A stretch of DNA of 64,000 bases from Clostridia bacterium (GCA_017464525.1 JAFTZM010000019.1:1-64000), one strand, 5' to 3'. Shown: positions 8,062 through 17,084, counted from the first letter of the stretch. The notes: generated by a model not told the origin, from the sequence alone. A program made the numbers and translations.

Positions 8062-8973
8062 TTACTTCTTTTGATATAAAACCTCATAATCCAGATGGGT
8101 ACTTCCTACGTACATATTGCCCCAATCGGCATACTCCTCGTAGTCCTCCCGGTCGGCCCCACGGACAAATGCATTTTCTCCCATGGGAGGCATAGCCACA
8201 TCATAATGGACACAAAGCGGCGGCACCTTCTTGATGTATCTGGATTCTTCATAATAGGAAAAAGCACCGGCCCCGATCTGCTTCAGGCTTCCGGGGAGAT
8301 AAACATCCGTCAGATACGGGAGCCCGGCAAAGCATTGCGCACCGATCACTTCAACGCCTTCTTCAATATGAACCTCCTTTAACTGCTCCGGCAGTGCACG
8401 GGTGCTGTCCGAGCAGAGTTCCAGCACTTGATGCCCATCGATGCAGGCCGGCACCGTCAGCTTTTCCGCTGCCAAAGGCTCTTGGGAATCTTTTGACCAC
8501 ACCCAGTCTTTTTTTATGCAGTTATCCCCTATTATTGCAAAAATATTGCAGGTGGTGCCGTTAAGTTCCTCGGCAAAGAAGTGGTACACCCCCTCATCCC
8601 TTCGGAATAGCCGGTTTTTTCTGGAGTAGTAGGCCTCGGAAAAATTAGGTACAAACACGCTGTTCATCCCGGTCGAAAGCTGGCTCAGCCCCAAAAACGC
8701 CGTATTTTCCGGCAGATGGAGCAGTACAACATCCAACCCGTTATGCCTGTAGCCGTGGATATAATCCACATCCAGCCACAACTTGTCCACGATCAGCACC
8801 GGGAGCCCGTCGATGGTTTCGGGAATGTGAATGTGAAAATAGCTTTTTCCGTCCTCCTCTCCGGTAAATTGGAGGGTTCCGTCCTCATGCCCATAGCCGG
8901 TGATGCGGATGTATTTTCCGTTATCCACATAGGAAAATGTTTCCTTTCCAACGGTGATTTCCTTTTCCATCAT
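8062..8973 (-). CDS. BspA-type leucine-rich repeat protein, no signal peptide
   Basis: 303 residues. The C-terminal half carries leucine-rich repeats of the BspA/LRR_5 type (KEVHIEEGVEVIGAQCFAGL; LTDVYLPGSLKQIGAGAFSY); the N-terminal half is beta-rich and unrecognised. There is no signal peptide or membrane helix, so it should be cytosolic, unlike the giant LRR protein at 36.5 kb. GGAGG lies 7 bases before the ATG, inside the end of the RpiB-like gene, and the gap between the two genes is 2 bases, so they are cotranscribed. LRRs of this kind bind proteins; the partner is unknown. Confidence 0.75.
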   Translation of the reverse strand: MMEKEITVGKETFSYVDNGKYIRITGYGHEDGTLQFTGEEDGKSYFHIHIPETIDGLPVLIVDKLWLDVDYIHGYRHNGLDVVLLHLPENTAFLGLSQLSTGMNSVFVPNFSEAYYSRKNRLFRRDEGVYHFFAEELNGTTCNIFAIIGDNCIKKDWVWSKDSQEPLAAEKLTVPACIDGHQVLELCSDSTRALPEQLKEVHIEEGVEVIGAQCFAGLPYLTDVYLPGSLKQIGAGAFSYYEESRYIKKVPPLCVHYDVAMPPMGENAFVRGADREDYEEYADWGNMYVGSTHLDYEVLYQKK

Positions 8974-8975
8974 GC

Positions 8976-9548
8976 TTATTCCTCCGGTTTGGTTTCCAGG
9001 CTCAGGGGATAGTTGCCGAGATAATCCAGCTTGAAACCGTTTTTCTTATAGGCATCATAATCAAAGGCCTCCAGCTCATCGATGGCCAGCTTATGGAACT
9101 CATAGAAGTTATGCCACCACTCATAGCCGCTGCCCAGCTCCGCATTGAGATAGGCATCGGCGATATCGCAGCCCATGGCAGGTGCCACATAGAAGGCACC
9201 CATAGCCAGCACATTGACCCCGTTGCCGGTAATGGCACGCAGGGCGGCGGGAACACTCTCCACTACACCGGCATGAACATGGGGACACTTGCTGGCGGCG
9301 ATATGGATCCCCATACCGGTGCCGCAGAAGAGCAGCGCCCGTTCAAATTCACCCTCGGAGATCTTACTGCCTACCCGCAGACCTACCCGATGGAACATCA
9401 TTTCGGGATCGTCTGCATTGGGATCGGTGACCCCCAGATCGGTGATCTTCCAACCCTTGGCCTTCAGATGGGCGACCACCGCCTCCTTCAGGGGATAACC
9501 GGCAAAATCAGCGCCTACTGCTAAATACTTGTCCTTAACTGTTTTCAT
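8976..9548 (-). CDS. RpiB/LacAB family sugar-phosphate isomerase-like protein
   Basis: 190 residues. LLFCGTGMGIHIAASK (residues 73-87) holds the catalytic Cys75 of the RpiB/LacA/LacB family, and NVLAMGAFYV matches the family's later motif. Family members interconvert aldose and ketose phosphates. Two things are unusual. The first motif reads GADFAGYPLK where RpiB has SDHAGF, so the usual His is Phe. There is also an extra 40-residue C-terminal tail rich in Tyr and Trp. It may therefore act on a different sugar phosphate. It lies 3 bases after the SGNH lipoprotein gene and 2 before the LRR gene. Confidence 0.8.
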   Translation of the reverse strand: MKTVKDKYLAVGADFAGYPLKEAVVAHLKAKGWKITDLGVTDPNADDPEMMFHRVGLRVGSKISEGEFERALLFCGTGMGIHIAASKCPHVHAGVVESVPAALRAITGNGVNVLAMGAFYVAPAMGCDIADAYLNAELGSGYEWWHNFYEFHKLAIDELEAFDYDAYKKNGFKLDYLGNYPLSLETKPEE

Positions 9549-9551
9549 AAT

Positions 9552-10940
9552 CTACACTCCTAATTTTATAAGAATTTCTTCTGAGCAAGGGGTCATTGTA
9601 CGCATATAGTCTGCAATATACGGGGAAAGCACGTCATACCCGGAAGGCAGGGGATGGATAAAATCCTTGGTATGGGTATTGGTGGTAAAGGCCAGTTCCC
9701 GGGTGATTTCCTGATGATTATACATATCAAAATAGGTAATGCCCCATTTATCGCAGATCTTTTTGGCCACCTCGTTATAAGCGGTCATATCGGAAATACG
9801 GCCGTTGGTGCAATTGGGTGCCTTAAAGTTGATCAGGTAGCCGATGGCGGCGATATCGCCGTAGGTAACGATGGCATTGTAGATCAGCGTTTCCAGACCG
9901 CCGGCAAAGGTGGAGGTATTGAAATAGGCGGGATCGAAGCTTTCCTCCATTTCCCCTACCTCCACACTATCCCATGCGTCGTTAACGCCGCCGTGGAGCA
10001 CCACATATTCAAAATCCTGGCTCTTTTTTTCCATCAGCTTGGTCAGCACCGTTCCGCCCCGGTTGGTGACCTCCCGGACATCGGAAACAGAAGCGCCGCT
10101 GCGGCCGTTGTTCACCGCATTCAGCCCTGTATCGGCGGCGATGCGCTGCGCCCAGCCCCGTATGCCGCCTGCAGTATCCTGGGAGCCGTAGCAGATGGAA
10201 TCCCCCACAAAGAGGGCGTTTTTATCCCGCAGTACATCATCGATGAACTCTGAGCTCTTGCCGGTAAGGGTCTGGTAGCCCTTTAGATCAAAGGGATGGT
10301 TACGGGCGATGACAAAATCACTCTTCACCCCGCTATGCACATTCATCTTGATGCCGGCAGCATCGGCGGGCACCGTATAGGTATAGATCTTCATGCCATA
10401 GGCAAAGGTAGCCTCCTCCTTCAATACCGAAGCATTGATCAGCTGCAACGGCTTCCCGGCGGCGTCAAAGGCATAGCCCTGCACCACCTGCGCCGAGGGG
10501 GCGGGACCGAAGGTCACCGTATCCCCCGCCTTCACCGTCACCATCTTGGAGACATTATAATCCGCCGCCTTGGTATTCTTCCCGTTGATCCCCAGCACAG
10601 AGCCGGCACTGCCGCTCTCGTAAAGGTTAGCCAGCGCCTCCTCGGGAGAAGGAACCGCCTGAACCGGCGTTTCCTCCTTGGGGGTGGATTGCTCTGCCTT
10701 GGGGGTCTCCGCCGAGGGCTTTTCTTCCTCCTTCGGCGTTTCTTCGGAAGGGGTCTCTTCTTCCTCAGGTGTTTCCGCGGGCTTTGAGGCGAGGATCTCA
10801 TCCTCCTGCTGCTCCGGAGTGTCCTCCCCTTCTACTGCCACATCAGTAACGGCCCCTTCCTCCAGCTGGGAAGTTTTACAACCGGTAAACAATCCTATAA
10901 ACAATACAATAAGTAAAATAAAAATAACGGGTTTTTTCAT
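9552..10940 (-). CDS. SGNH/GDSL-type hydrolase lipoprotein
   Basis: 462 residues. Signal peptide with lipobox FTGC (Cys21), then a long Glu/Pro/Thr linker, a beta-rich segment, and an SGNH esterase domain: nucleophile block FVGDSICYG, GGVND (Gly/Asn block III), and the DFIHP catalytic block near the C-terminus. It should be an outer-face lipid-anchored esterase, perhaps deacetylating a polysaccharide. An in-frame start 8 codons upstream exists, but GGGG about 10 bases before the ATG at 10940 favours MKKPVIF. It begins 20 bases after the metA stop and so probably shares the T-box-controlled transcript. Confidence 0.85.
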   Translation of the reverse strand: MKKPVIFILLIVLFIGLFTGCKTSQLEEGAVTDVAVEGEDTPEQQEDEILASKPAETPEEEETPSEETPKEEEKPSAETPKAEQSTPKEETPVQAVPSPEEALANLYESGSAGSVLGINGKNTKAADYNVSKMVTVKAGDTVTFGPAPSAQVVQGYAFDAAGKPLQLINASVLKEEATFAYGMKIYTYTVPADAAGIKMNVHSGVKSDFVIARNHPFDLKGYQTLTGKSSEFIDDVLRDKNALFVGDSICYGSQDTAGGIRGWAQRIAADTGLNAVNNGRSGASVSDVREVTNRGGTVLTKLMEKKSQDFEYVVLHGGVNDAWDSVEVGEMEESFDPAYFNTSTFAGGLETLIYNAIVTYGDIAAIGYLINFKAPNCTNGRISDMTAYNEVAKKICDKWGITYFDMYNHQEITRELAFTTNTHTKDFIHPLPSGYDVLSPYIADYMRTMTPCSEEILIKLGV

Positions 10941-10960
10941 GAAAATTACCCCTTTTCTTC

Positions 10961-11884
10961 TCATTTTTTATTGATTTTATTCAGATCATAGGGGGTCGTC
11001 TGGTAGACAAAGTAGTTCAGCCAGTTGCTATAAAGCAGGTTGGCGCAGGAGCGCCAGGTGACCTTGGGCTTTTTCTTGGGATCGTCGCCGGGGTAGTAGT
11101 TCACCGGGATCTTGATGGGCTTTCCAGCGTCCACATCCCGCCAGTATTCGCTGTCCAGCGTCATGGCATCATATTCCGAGTGGCCGGTAATAAAGATCTG
11201 CTTGCCCTTCTTGGTGGAGATGGCATAGACCCCCGCCTCCTTGGAGGAGGCCAGGATCTTCAGCTCCGGCACCGCCTCGATATCCTCCCGCTTCACAGTG
11301 GTGTGGCGGGAATGGGGCACCATGAAGGTATCGTCGAAGCCCCGGAAAAGGATGGACTTTTTATGATCCAGCTTATGGGGAAAGATGCCGAACATCTTTT
11401 CCGGCAGAGGCTGCTTATCGATGCCGAAATGGTAGTAAAGCCCGGCCTGAGCGCCCCAGCAGATATGGAAGGTGCTATGAACATGGGTCTTGCTCCATTC
11501 CATGATCTCGCAAAGTTCCTCCCAATATTCCACCTCCTCAAAGGGCATCTGCTCCACCGGCGCGCCGGTGATGACCAGGCCGTCGAAGTTGCGGTGCTTG
11601 ACCTCATCAAAGGTCTTATAAAAGGCCAGCATATGCTCGTGAGGGGTGTTTTTGGATTCATGGCTCTTGGTGCGGATCAGTTCCAGCTCCACCTGCAGCG
11701 GGGTATTGCCCAGCAGCCGGGAGAGCTGGGTCTCCGTTTCGATCTTCTTGGGCATCAGGTTCAAAAGCAGGATGTGCAGGGGGCGGATCTCCTGGGATCT
11801 CGCCCGGTTCTCTGTCATCACAAAGATGTTTTCTTTTTGCAGGGTCTCTGCCGCTGGCAGACCGTTTGGGATCTTGATCGGCAT
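10961..11884 (-). CDS. metA: Homoserine O-acyltransferase (MetA type, Glu111: probably acetyl-CoA)
   Basis: 307 residues, full length. The catalytic Cys142 (HICWGAQ) and the ITGHSEYD block with His and Glu are present. The enzyme acylates homoserine, the committed step to methionine. Residue 111 is Glu (GAPVEQMPF). In work on this family, Glu here goes with acetyl-CoA use (Bacillus cereus type) and Gly with succinyl-CoA use (Escherichia coli type), so the product should be O-acetylhomoserine despite the MetA fold. That matches the sulfhydrylase encoded 15 bases upstream. AAGGAGG precedes the start. Both genes lie under the same T-box leader. Confidence 0.93.
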   Translation of the reverse strand: MPIKIPNGLPAAETLQKENIFVMTENRARSQEIRPLHILLLNLMPKKIETETQLSRLLGNTPLQVELELIRTKSHESKNTPHEHMLAFYKTFDEVKHRNFDGLVITGAPVEQMPFEEVEYWEELCEIMEWSKTHVHSTFHICWGAQAGLYYHFGIDKQPLPEKMFGIFPHKLDHKKSILFRGFDDTFMVPHSRHTTVKREDIEAVPELKILASSKEAGVYAISTKKGKQIFITGHSEYDAMTLDSEYWRDVDAGKPIKIPVNYYPGDDPKKKPKVTWRSCANLLYSNWLNYFVYQTTPYDLNKINKK

Positions 11885-11899
11885 AGGAGCACCTCCTTA

Positions 11900-13174
11900 T
11901 TATACATTCTTCAATGCGTTATCGATATCGGCGATAAGATCGTCGGCATTCTCCAGGCCCACAGAGAGGCGCACCAGATCGCCGGGCACTCCGGCAGCGA
12001 TGAGCTCTTCATCAGTCATCTGGCGATGGGTAGCGGTGGCGGGATGGAGGCAGCAGCTCCGGGCATCCGCCACATGGGTCTCGATGGCGGCGATGGTCAG
12101 CCCCTTCATAAATTCGGCAGCGGCCGCCTTGCCACCCTTCACGCCAAAGCTGATGACGCCGCAGCTGCCATTAGGCAGATACTTCTTGGCCCGCTCATGC
12201 TCGGGATCGCCGGGAAGGCCGGGATAGCGTACCCAGCCCACCTTAGGATGGTTGCTGAGAAATTCAGCGATTTTCTGGGCGTTGGCGCAATGGCGCTCCA
12301 TTCTCACATGGAGGCTTTCCAGCCCCAGATTCAGCAGGTATGCGCTCTGGGGGGATTGCACACAGCCCAGATCCCGCATCAGCTGGGCGGTAGCCTTGGT
12401 AATATAAGCCCCCTCCAGGCCAAACCGCTCGGTATAGGTCACGCCGTGATAGCTATGATCAGGGGTGCAGAGACCGGGAAACTTTTCTGGATATTTTGTC
12501 CAATCAAATTTCCCGGAATCCACGATACAGCCGCCGACTGCGGCACCGTGGCCATCCATATACTTGGTGGTGGAATGGGTAACGATATCTGCTCCCCACT
12601 CAATGGGGCGGCAGTTCACGGGCGTTGCAAAGGTATTATCGATAATGAGGGGCACCCCATGGGCATGGGCAGCATTGGCAAACCGCTCGATATCCAATAC
12701 ATTCAGGGCAGGATTGGCAATGGTCTCGCCGAAAACAGCCTTGGTATTGGGCCGGAAGGCAGCCTCCAGCTCCTCATCGGAACAATCGGGAGCAACGAAG
12801 GAGAAATCGATCCCCATCCGCTTCATGGTAACGGCAAAAAGGTTATAGGTGCCGCCATAGATCGCAGAGCTGGCCACCACATGATCACCGATGCCGGCAA
12901 TATTAAATACCGCAAAGAAGGAGGCCGCCTGACCGGAGCCGGTCAGCATGGCAGCAGAGCCGCCCTCCAGCTGGCAGATCTTGGCAGCCACCGTATCGCA
13001 GGTGGGATTCTGCAGGCGGGAATAAAAATAGCCGCTGGCCTCTAAATCAAAGAGCTTGCCCATATCCTCGCTGGTAGCATACTTAAAGGTCGTGCTCTGG
13101 ATAATGGGGATCTGGCGGGGCTCGCCGTTTCCGGGGGTATAGCCCCCCTGCACACATTTGGTTTCGATCTTCAT
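11900..13174 (-). CDS. metY: O-acetylhomoserine sulfhydrylase
   Basis: 424 residues, a cytosolic PLP enzyme of the Cys/Met metabolism family. THSTTKYMDGHG holds the PLP-binding lysine; GSGQAASFFAVFNIAGIGDH and YPGLPGDPEHERAKKYLP are typical of the O-acetylhomoserine aminocarboxypropyltransferase branch, which makes homocysteine from O-acetylhomoserine and sulfide. The start is MKIETKCVQGGY, with AGGAGG 8 bases upstream; an in-frame reading 32 codons longer runs through the T-box terminator and is not coding. First gene of the methionine operon. Confidence 0.94.
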   Translation of the reverse strand: MKIETKCVQGGYTPGNGEPRQIPIIQSTTFKYATSEDMGKLFDLEASGYFYSRLQNPTCDTVAAKICQLEGGSAAMLTGSGQAASFFAVFNIAGIGDHVVASSAIYGGTYNLFAVTMKRMGIDFSFVAPDCSDEELEAAFRPNTKAVFGETIANPALNVLDIERFANAAHAHGVPLIIDNTFATPVNCRPIEWGADIVTHSTTKYMDGHGAAVGGCIVDSGKFDWTKYPEKFPGLCTPDHSYHGVTYTERFGLEGAYITKATAQLMRDLGCVQSPQSAYLLNLGLESLHVRMERHCANAQKIAEFLSNHPKVGWVRYPGLPGDPEHERAKKYLPNGSCGVISFGVKGGKAAAAEFMKGLTIAAIETHVADARSCCLHPATATHRQMTDEELIAAGVPGDLVRLSVGLENADDLIADIDNALKNV

Positions 13175-13189
13175 AAAAATTCCTCCTAA

Positions 13190-13426
13190 AAAGAAAATCG
13201 CCTCAAGATCATTCTTGAGGCGAAATAGTTCCGCGGTACCACTCAAGTTGCGTGAGACCACGCCACTCAACCACTTTAACGCAGTGCATACGGGAAGGCC
13301 CTACCTATCGAACCCTCCGACTCGGGAGCCATAGATCCTGCCCTTCCCCGCTCACCGCCTCACACCAACCGGCGGCTCTCTGATCTGCGTTTCGGGTCCA
13401 GCACCCTCTCCGTCACTGTCTTTAAC
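13190..13426 (-). promoter_or_regulatory. T-box riboswitch leader, probably methionine-specific
   Basis: The minus strand carries the invariant T-box sequence TGGTACCGCGG (13231-13244 region) directly before a terminator hairpin, CGCCTCAAG/CTTGAGGCG (13199-13222), with a T-rich tail. Upstream are a long stem-I region with GGAGAG-type and GGTTGGTG loop elements. An AUG triplet (13330-13332 complement) sits at the place expected for the specifier codon, before GGCTCCCGAG. In T-box leaders uncharged tRNA pairs with the specifier and the T-box and prevents termination. The genes served (metY, metA) agree with tRNA-Met. The T-box itself is certain; the specifier assignment rests on position and context. 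Confidence 0.92.
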
Positions 13427-13432
13427 AGATTT

Positions 13433-13461
13433 ATTATATCAATGTCTTTTTCATTTGTCAA
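13433..13461 (-). promoter_or_regulatory. Sigma-A promoter of the T-box/met operon
   Basis: Perfect TTGACA (13456-13461), 17-base spacer, perfect TATAAT (13433-13438), placing transcription start near 13426 at the head of the T-box leader. Confidence 0.88.
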
Positions 13462-13596
13462 TATTGAAAAAACGGGAAGCCCTCCCCCTTACATTACCGC
13501 AAGAATTGCAATATCCACAACAATTTAATCAATATTCATTGTAAAAAATAAATGATATACTGAAGCCACAATAAATAGGAATCAGGAGGTACCGCT

Positions 13597-15756
13597 ATGT
13601 ATATCGGAAAACTGAACTACACCGCCCCCGCCCTGCCCATGACCGCGGAATGGGGCACCCTTTGGGAACGCCCCTTGAAACTGATCCTCGCGCTGGAACA
13701 GCAAAGTTTCGTGGACCGCATCACCCTGCGGTTTGGAGAAAACACGCAGTTAACGGCCGTATCCGTTGCAGGCTACGCCGCCCACACCGCCGAAACGGGC
13801 AAGCACATCACCGAACGGGAGATCACCCTGCAGGTCAACGCCCTCTGCGAAAAACTGGACCTTAGCATTCAGGCTGACTACACCGATATCGAATTGTTGG
13901 ACCTCACCGTCTTTGGTGCAATTATGGAAGGCATTGCCCTCTTCCCCACCCCCGACCGTGCGGAGACCGACGGCCGCCGCTTCCCCGCCGCCAACTACCC
14001 CACCTTCTCTGCGGAACTTCCTTTAAAGGCAGAGGCTGTCCTTGCCGAAAAATGGGCGGAGGAAACAGGCCTCACCCTGCAGAAGGCCGAAAAGGGTACC
14101 ATCCGCTTTGTGAAGGGCGACCTGCCCGCCAACGGCTATACCCTCTCTGTTACCGAAGCGCAGATCACCCTCACCGCCTCCGACGAGCGGGGCTTTGTTA
14201 TCGCCGCAGAGACGCTGATCAAGCTGTTGAAGGATGGTACTCTCCCCGCCTGTACGATCACCGATGCCCCGGCCCATCCCTTCCGGGGGGTGCACCTCTA
14301 TCTGCCCGCCGCCGATCAAGTGGACTTTGCCAAGCGGCTGGTGAAATATCTTCTTTCCCCCATGGGCTATAATGCCGCCATCATCGAGATCGCCGGCGGC
14401 ATGAAATTCGACTCCCACCCCCTCATCAATCAAAAAACAGAAGAAGCCATCGAAAAGGGCAATGCAGGAATCTGGCCGTCCTTCCCTCACGGCGGCGTAG
14501 CCGGCGGCAGATCTCTGGAAAAAGAAACGGTGCGGGAATTTGTGGATTACATCCGCAGTTTCGGCATCGAGGTCATTCCCGAGATCCAGAGCCTCGGCCA
14601 TGTGCAGTTCATGACGCAGGCCTACCCGGAGATCGCCGAGCTGGACCAGATCAGCGAGACCCTCACCGACACCCGCGCCGAGGATACCCGCCCCAATAAA
14701 TTCTATAAGCATTGCTATTGCCCCTCCAACCCCCGTTCCTATGAGATCCTTTTTGATCTGATGGACGAGATCATCGAGGTCTTTCGCCCCACCGAATATG
14801 TGCATATGGGGCACGACGAGGTCTATGAGATCGGAGTCTGCAAGATCTGCCGCAGTAAAGATCCTGCCCGGCTCCTTGCCGACGATATCAATAAGATCTA
14901 TGATTATCTGCAGAAAAAGGGCCTGAAAATGATGATTTGGGCGGATATGCTCCAGCCCCGCAAAAACGGCAGGCTGACCCACCCCGCTGCCGACCGCATC
15001 CCCAAGGACATTCTGATGCTGGATTTCATCTGGTATTTCCACCCGGAGGAGGATATCGAGGATCACCTGCTGGAAAAAGGCTTCAAGGTGGCCGTAGGCA
15101 ACCTCTATTCCAGCCATTATCCCCGCTATAACAGCCGCATCGCCAAGCCCGGCATGGTGGGCGGCCAGATCAGCGCATGGGTGCAGACCAAGACGGAAAA
15201 TCTGGCGCAGGAAGGCAAGCTTTTCGATTTCCGTCTCACTGCCCAGATGCTCTGGAGCAAGGCTTATGCCCCGGAATATACCAATGTTTATACCGATATG
15301 ATCCTCAAAGGTACCCCTGCTTTGCGGGAAAAGCTGGAGAGCATCACCCTTCCCTCCCTCCACGGCGAAGGAGAGAGGCTTTCCGACCCCGCCGCTATCC
15401 ACAAAACCGGCAAGAGCCTGCGGATCCGCCATATGCTGGCAGCCCCCGTCACCAAGGAGCCCTGGAAAAAAGGGCCTAAGGTGGGTGAATATCTTCTCAC
15501 CTATGCCGACGGCACTCAGCAGCGATATGAGCTCTTTTCCGGCTGGAATATCGCTATGGATCGCCGACCCTACGGCCCCAACCCCCATAAGCTCTACCGT
15601 CATACGGGCTACGCCGCCGATTACTACTGCACCCCCTCCCCCCTTGGCGGGCAGGTCATCGAGATCCCCCTCATGGAAAAGGAGCTCTCCTCTGTCCGGC
15701 TGATCCAAGAACCGGGCGTCCTTATTTCGCACTTTGATACGGAGATGATCAAATGA
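13597..15756 (+). CDS. Glycoside hydrolase family 20 (beta-N-acetylhexosaminidase-like)
   Basis: 719 residues without a signal peptide, so cytosolic. After a beta-rich N-terminal domain, FRGVHLYLPAAD opens the catalytic barrel. VHMGHDEVYEIG carries the GH20 Asp-Glu pair (Asp407-Glu408) used in substrate-assisted cleavage of N-acetylhexosamines. FGIEVIPEIQSLGHVQ is another family block. A C-terminal domain of about 150 residues follows. It likely trims imported amino-sugar oligosaccharides. AGGAGG precedes the start; the stop overlaps the queH start by 4 bases (ATGA), giving coupled translation of two unrelated functions. Confidence 0.88.
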   Translation: MYIGKLNYTAPALPMTAEWGTLWERPLKLILALEQQSFVDRITLRFGENTQLTAVSVAGYAAHTAETGKHITEREITLQVNALCEKLDLSIQADYTDIELLDLTVFGAIMEGIALFPTPDRAETDGRRFPAANYPTFSAELPLKAEAVLAEKWAEETGLTLQKAEKGTIRFVKGDLPANGYTLSVTEAQITLTASDERGFVIAAETLIKLLKDGTLPACTITDAPAHPFRGVHLYLPAADQVDFAKRLVKYLLSPMGYNAAIIEIAGGMKFDSHPLINQKTEEAIEKGNAGIWPSFPHGGVAGGRSLEKETVREFVDYIRSFGIEVIPEIQSLGHVQFMTQAYPEIAELDQISETLTDTRAEDTRPNKFYKHCYCPSNPRSYEILFDLMDEIIEVFRPTEYVHMGHDEVYEIGVCKICRSKDPARLLADDINKIYDYLQKKGLKMMIWADMLQPRKNGRLTHPAADRIPKDILMLDFIWYFHPEEDIEDHLLEKGFKVAVGNLYSSHYPRYNSRIAKPGMVGGQISAWVQTKTENLAQEGKLFDFRLTAQMLWSKAYAPEYTNVYTDMILKGTPALREKLESITLPSLHGEGERLSDPAAIHKTGKSLRIRHMLAAPVTKEPWKKGPKVGEYLLTYADGTQQRYELFSGWNIAMDRRPYGPNPHKLYRHTGYAADYYCTPSPLGGQVIEIPLMEKELSSVRLIQEPGVLISHFDTEMIK

Positions 15757-16313
15757 ATAAACTCCTCTTACACATCTGCTGCGCCCCCTGCTCGGTAGCC
15801 TGTATTCAGCAATTACGGGAGGAGGGGATCGATCCCACCGGATTCTGGTATAATCCTAACATCCACCCTTATCAGGAATATAAGGCCCGGCGGGACACCC
15901 TCATCGAATATGCCGATTCCATCGATCTGGCTCTCATTGTCCGGGACGAATACGGCTTAAAAAAATTCACCCAAGCTGTCAGCAATAACATCGAAAAACG
16001 CTGCGGCTATTGCTACGCCGTCCGCTTCGAGGAGACCGCCCGAACTGCTGCTGAGCAAGGCTTTGAAGCCTTTGCCACCACCCTCACCGTCTCCCCCTAT
16101 CAGGATCATCCGCTGATCTTTGAGATCGGCCAAAAGGCCGCCGCTAAATACGGAATCGAATTCCTGCCCTACGACTTCTCCCCCCGTTTCCGTGCCGGTC
16201 AGGCAGAGGCTCGGGAGCTGGGAATGTATATGCAGAAATACTGCGGCTGCATCTATTCCGAAGAAGACCGCTACCAAAAACAGATCGAAAAGGACCAAAA
16301 GAGGTTTCAATGA
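15753..16313 (+). CDS. queH: Epoxyqueuosine reductase QueH
   Basis: 186 residues (formerly DUF208). Cysteine motifs HICCAPC (7-13), RCGYCYAVR and YCGCIYSEED match QueH, the iron-sulfur enzyme that reduces epoxyqueuosine in tRNA to queuosine and replaces QueG in many anaerobes. TLTVSPYQD is another hallmark. It is translationally coupled to the upstream GH20 gene. No other queuosine genes are in the window. Confidence 0.95.
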   Translation: MNKLLLHICCAPCSVACIQQLREEGIDPTGFWYNPNIHPYQEYKARRDTLIEYADSIDLALIVRDEYGLKKFTQAVSNNIEKRCGYCYAVRFEETARTAAEQGFEAFATTLTVSPYQDHPLIFEIGQKAAAKYGIEFLPYDFSPRFRAGQAEARELGMYMQKYCGCIYSEEDRYQKQIEKDQKRFQ

Positions 16314-16342
16314 AAAAGGATGCGATTTTCGCATCCTTTTAT
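16313..16342. terminator. Bidirectional terminator, queH / minus-strand gene
   Basis: AAAAGGATGCGA and TCGCATCCTTTT stem overlapping the stop of the converging gene. Confidence 0.8.
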
Positions 16343-17007
16343 TTTTCCATCTTTTCCAATAACTTCTTTCTCTTGGTCTCATCCATCCGGTGAAACCGCA
16401 AAAGGGTTTTAAAGATCTTTTTGTTTCTCGCCAGCCGCTTGACCCAGCCCACTTGAAGAGGATAGGTTATGATCAGGGAAAGCCCGAGCTGCATCAGGGC
16501 CAGTTTTTTAGCGGAGCCCACCACCGCGCGGCGGTTGATCTCAAAGGCATCCACCGGAGCAAAGCGCTCCCCGTGATAAGACGCCTCATAAAACAGATAC
16601 ATCACCGGAAAAAGATCCAGCAGCTCCGCCCAGAAATGAAACCCGAAGGCATACCCCTGCAGATCCAACTGCACCGTTTCCCCATCGGGAACGCCCCGGA
16701 TCTGATAGCTGCAGCCCACCCGCAAAGGAGCCTCTTCCACCATGGAAAGAAGCTTATGCAGCGCCTTTTTAGCTAGTTTTTCCTTCCAATCGGCAGCCTC
16801 CATTTCATCGACCGCCCCCTTCATATCTGGCATCTCCGGCCAGAGGGTCAGCTCAAAGGAAGGATCATTCACCTCCAGCGCCGTCAACTGATCGGCAGCC
16901 TCCTCCCCCTCCATGGCACTGACCCGGTATCTGCGGGTGCCTTGCCCATCGGTGATCTGTAAAACCGTATCAAATATGCTGTTTTTCACTAAAAACCTGA
17001 GCTTCAT
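16339..17007 (-). CDS. Conserved-looking hypothetical protein, possibly leaderless
   Basis: 222 residues from MKLRFLVKN. No family recognised. The N-terminal half reads as beta strands (LRFLVKNSIFDTVLQITD, RRYRVSAMEG), then comes an amphipathic helical stretch (DWKEKLAKKALHKLLSMVEEA), a Tyr/Phe-rich middle, and a basic C-terminus. No signal peptide or clear membrane helix. A longer reading from 17106 would run through a strong promoter and is unlikely. TATAAT ends 6 bases before this ATG, so transcription should start at or next to the start codon, leaving no room for a ribosome binding site. It is divergent from dpaAB. Confidence 0.6.
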   Translation of the reverse strand: MKLRFLVKNSIFDTVLQITDGQGTRRYRVSAMEGEEAADQLTALEVNDPSFELTLWPEMPDMKGAVDEMEAADWKEKLAKKALHKLLSMVEEAPLRVGCSYQIRGVPDGETVQLDLQGYAFGFHFWAELLDLFPVMYLFYEASYHGERFAPVDAFEINRRAVVGSAKKLALMQLGLSLIITYPLQVGWVKRLARNKKIFKTLLRFHRMDETKRKKLLEKMEK

Positions 17008-17013
17008 GCTTCC

Positions 17014-17043
17014 ATTATAGCAAGGATTTTTAAAATTTGTCAA
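17014..17043 (-). promoter_or_regulatory. Sigma-A promoter with its start point at the ATG (leaderless arrangement)
   Basis: TTGACA (17038-17043), 18-base spacer, TATAAT (17014-17019). The expected transcription start, 6-7 bases on, coincides with the A of the ATG at 17007. Confidence 0.75.
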
Positions 17044-17050
17044 CCGTATC

Positions 17051-17084
17051 GCACCCTTTTTTGTTTTGTTCATAGCATAAGGTA
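17051..17084 (+). promoter_or_regulatory. Candidate sigma-K promoter of dpaAB
   Basis: AC at 17053-17054 and CATAGCATA at 17071-17079, 16 bases apart, fit the mother-cell sigma-K pattern (AC, 16 bases, CATAnnnTA). A second overlapping CATAAGGTA begins at 17076. In known spore formers dpaAB is transcribed by sigma-K, which supports the match. The AGGAGG begins only 6 bases after the -10, so the leader would be very short. Confidence 0.4.

Noticed and set aside
11180..13045. 621-codon plus-strand open frame
   Set aside because: Spans the antisense of both metA and metY; no domain seen and gene boundaries ignored.
13175..13270. N-terminal extension of metY
   Set aside because: It runs through the T-box antiterminator and terminator, which are RNA structures, not coding.
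14023..15732. 569-codon minus-strand open frame
   Set aside because: Antisense of the GH20 gene.
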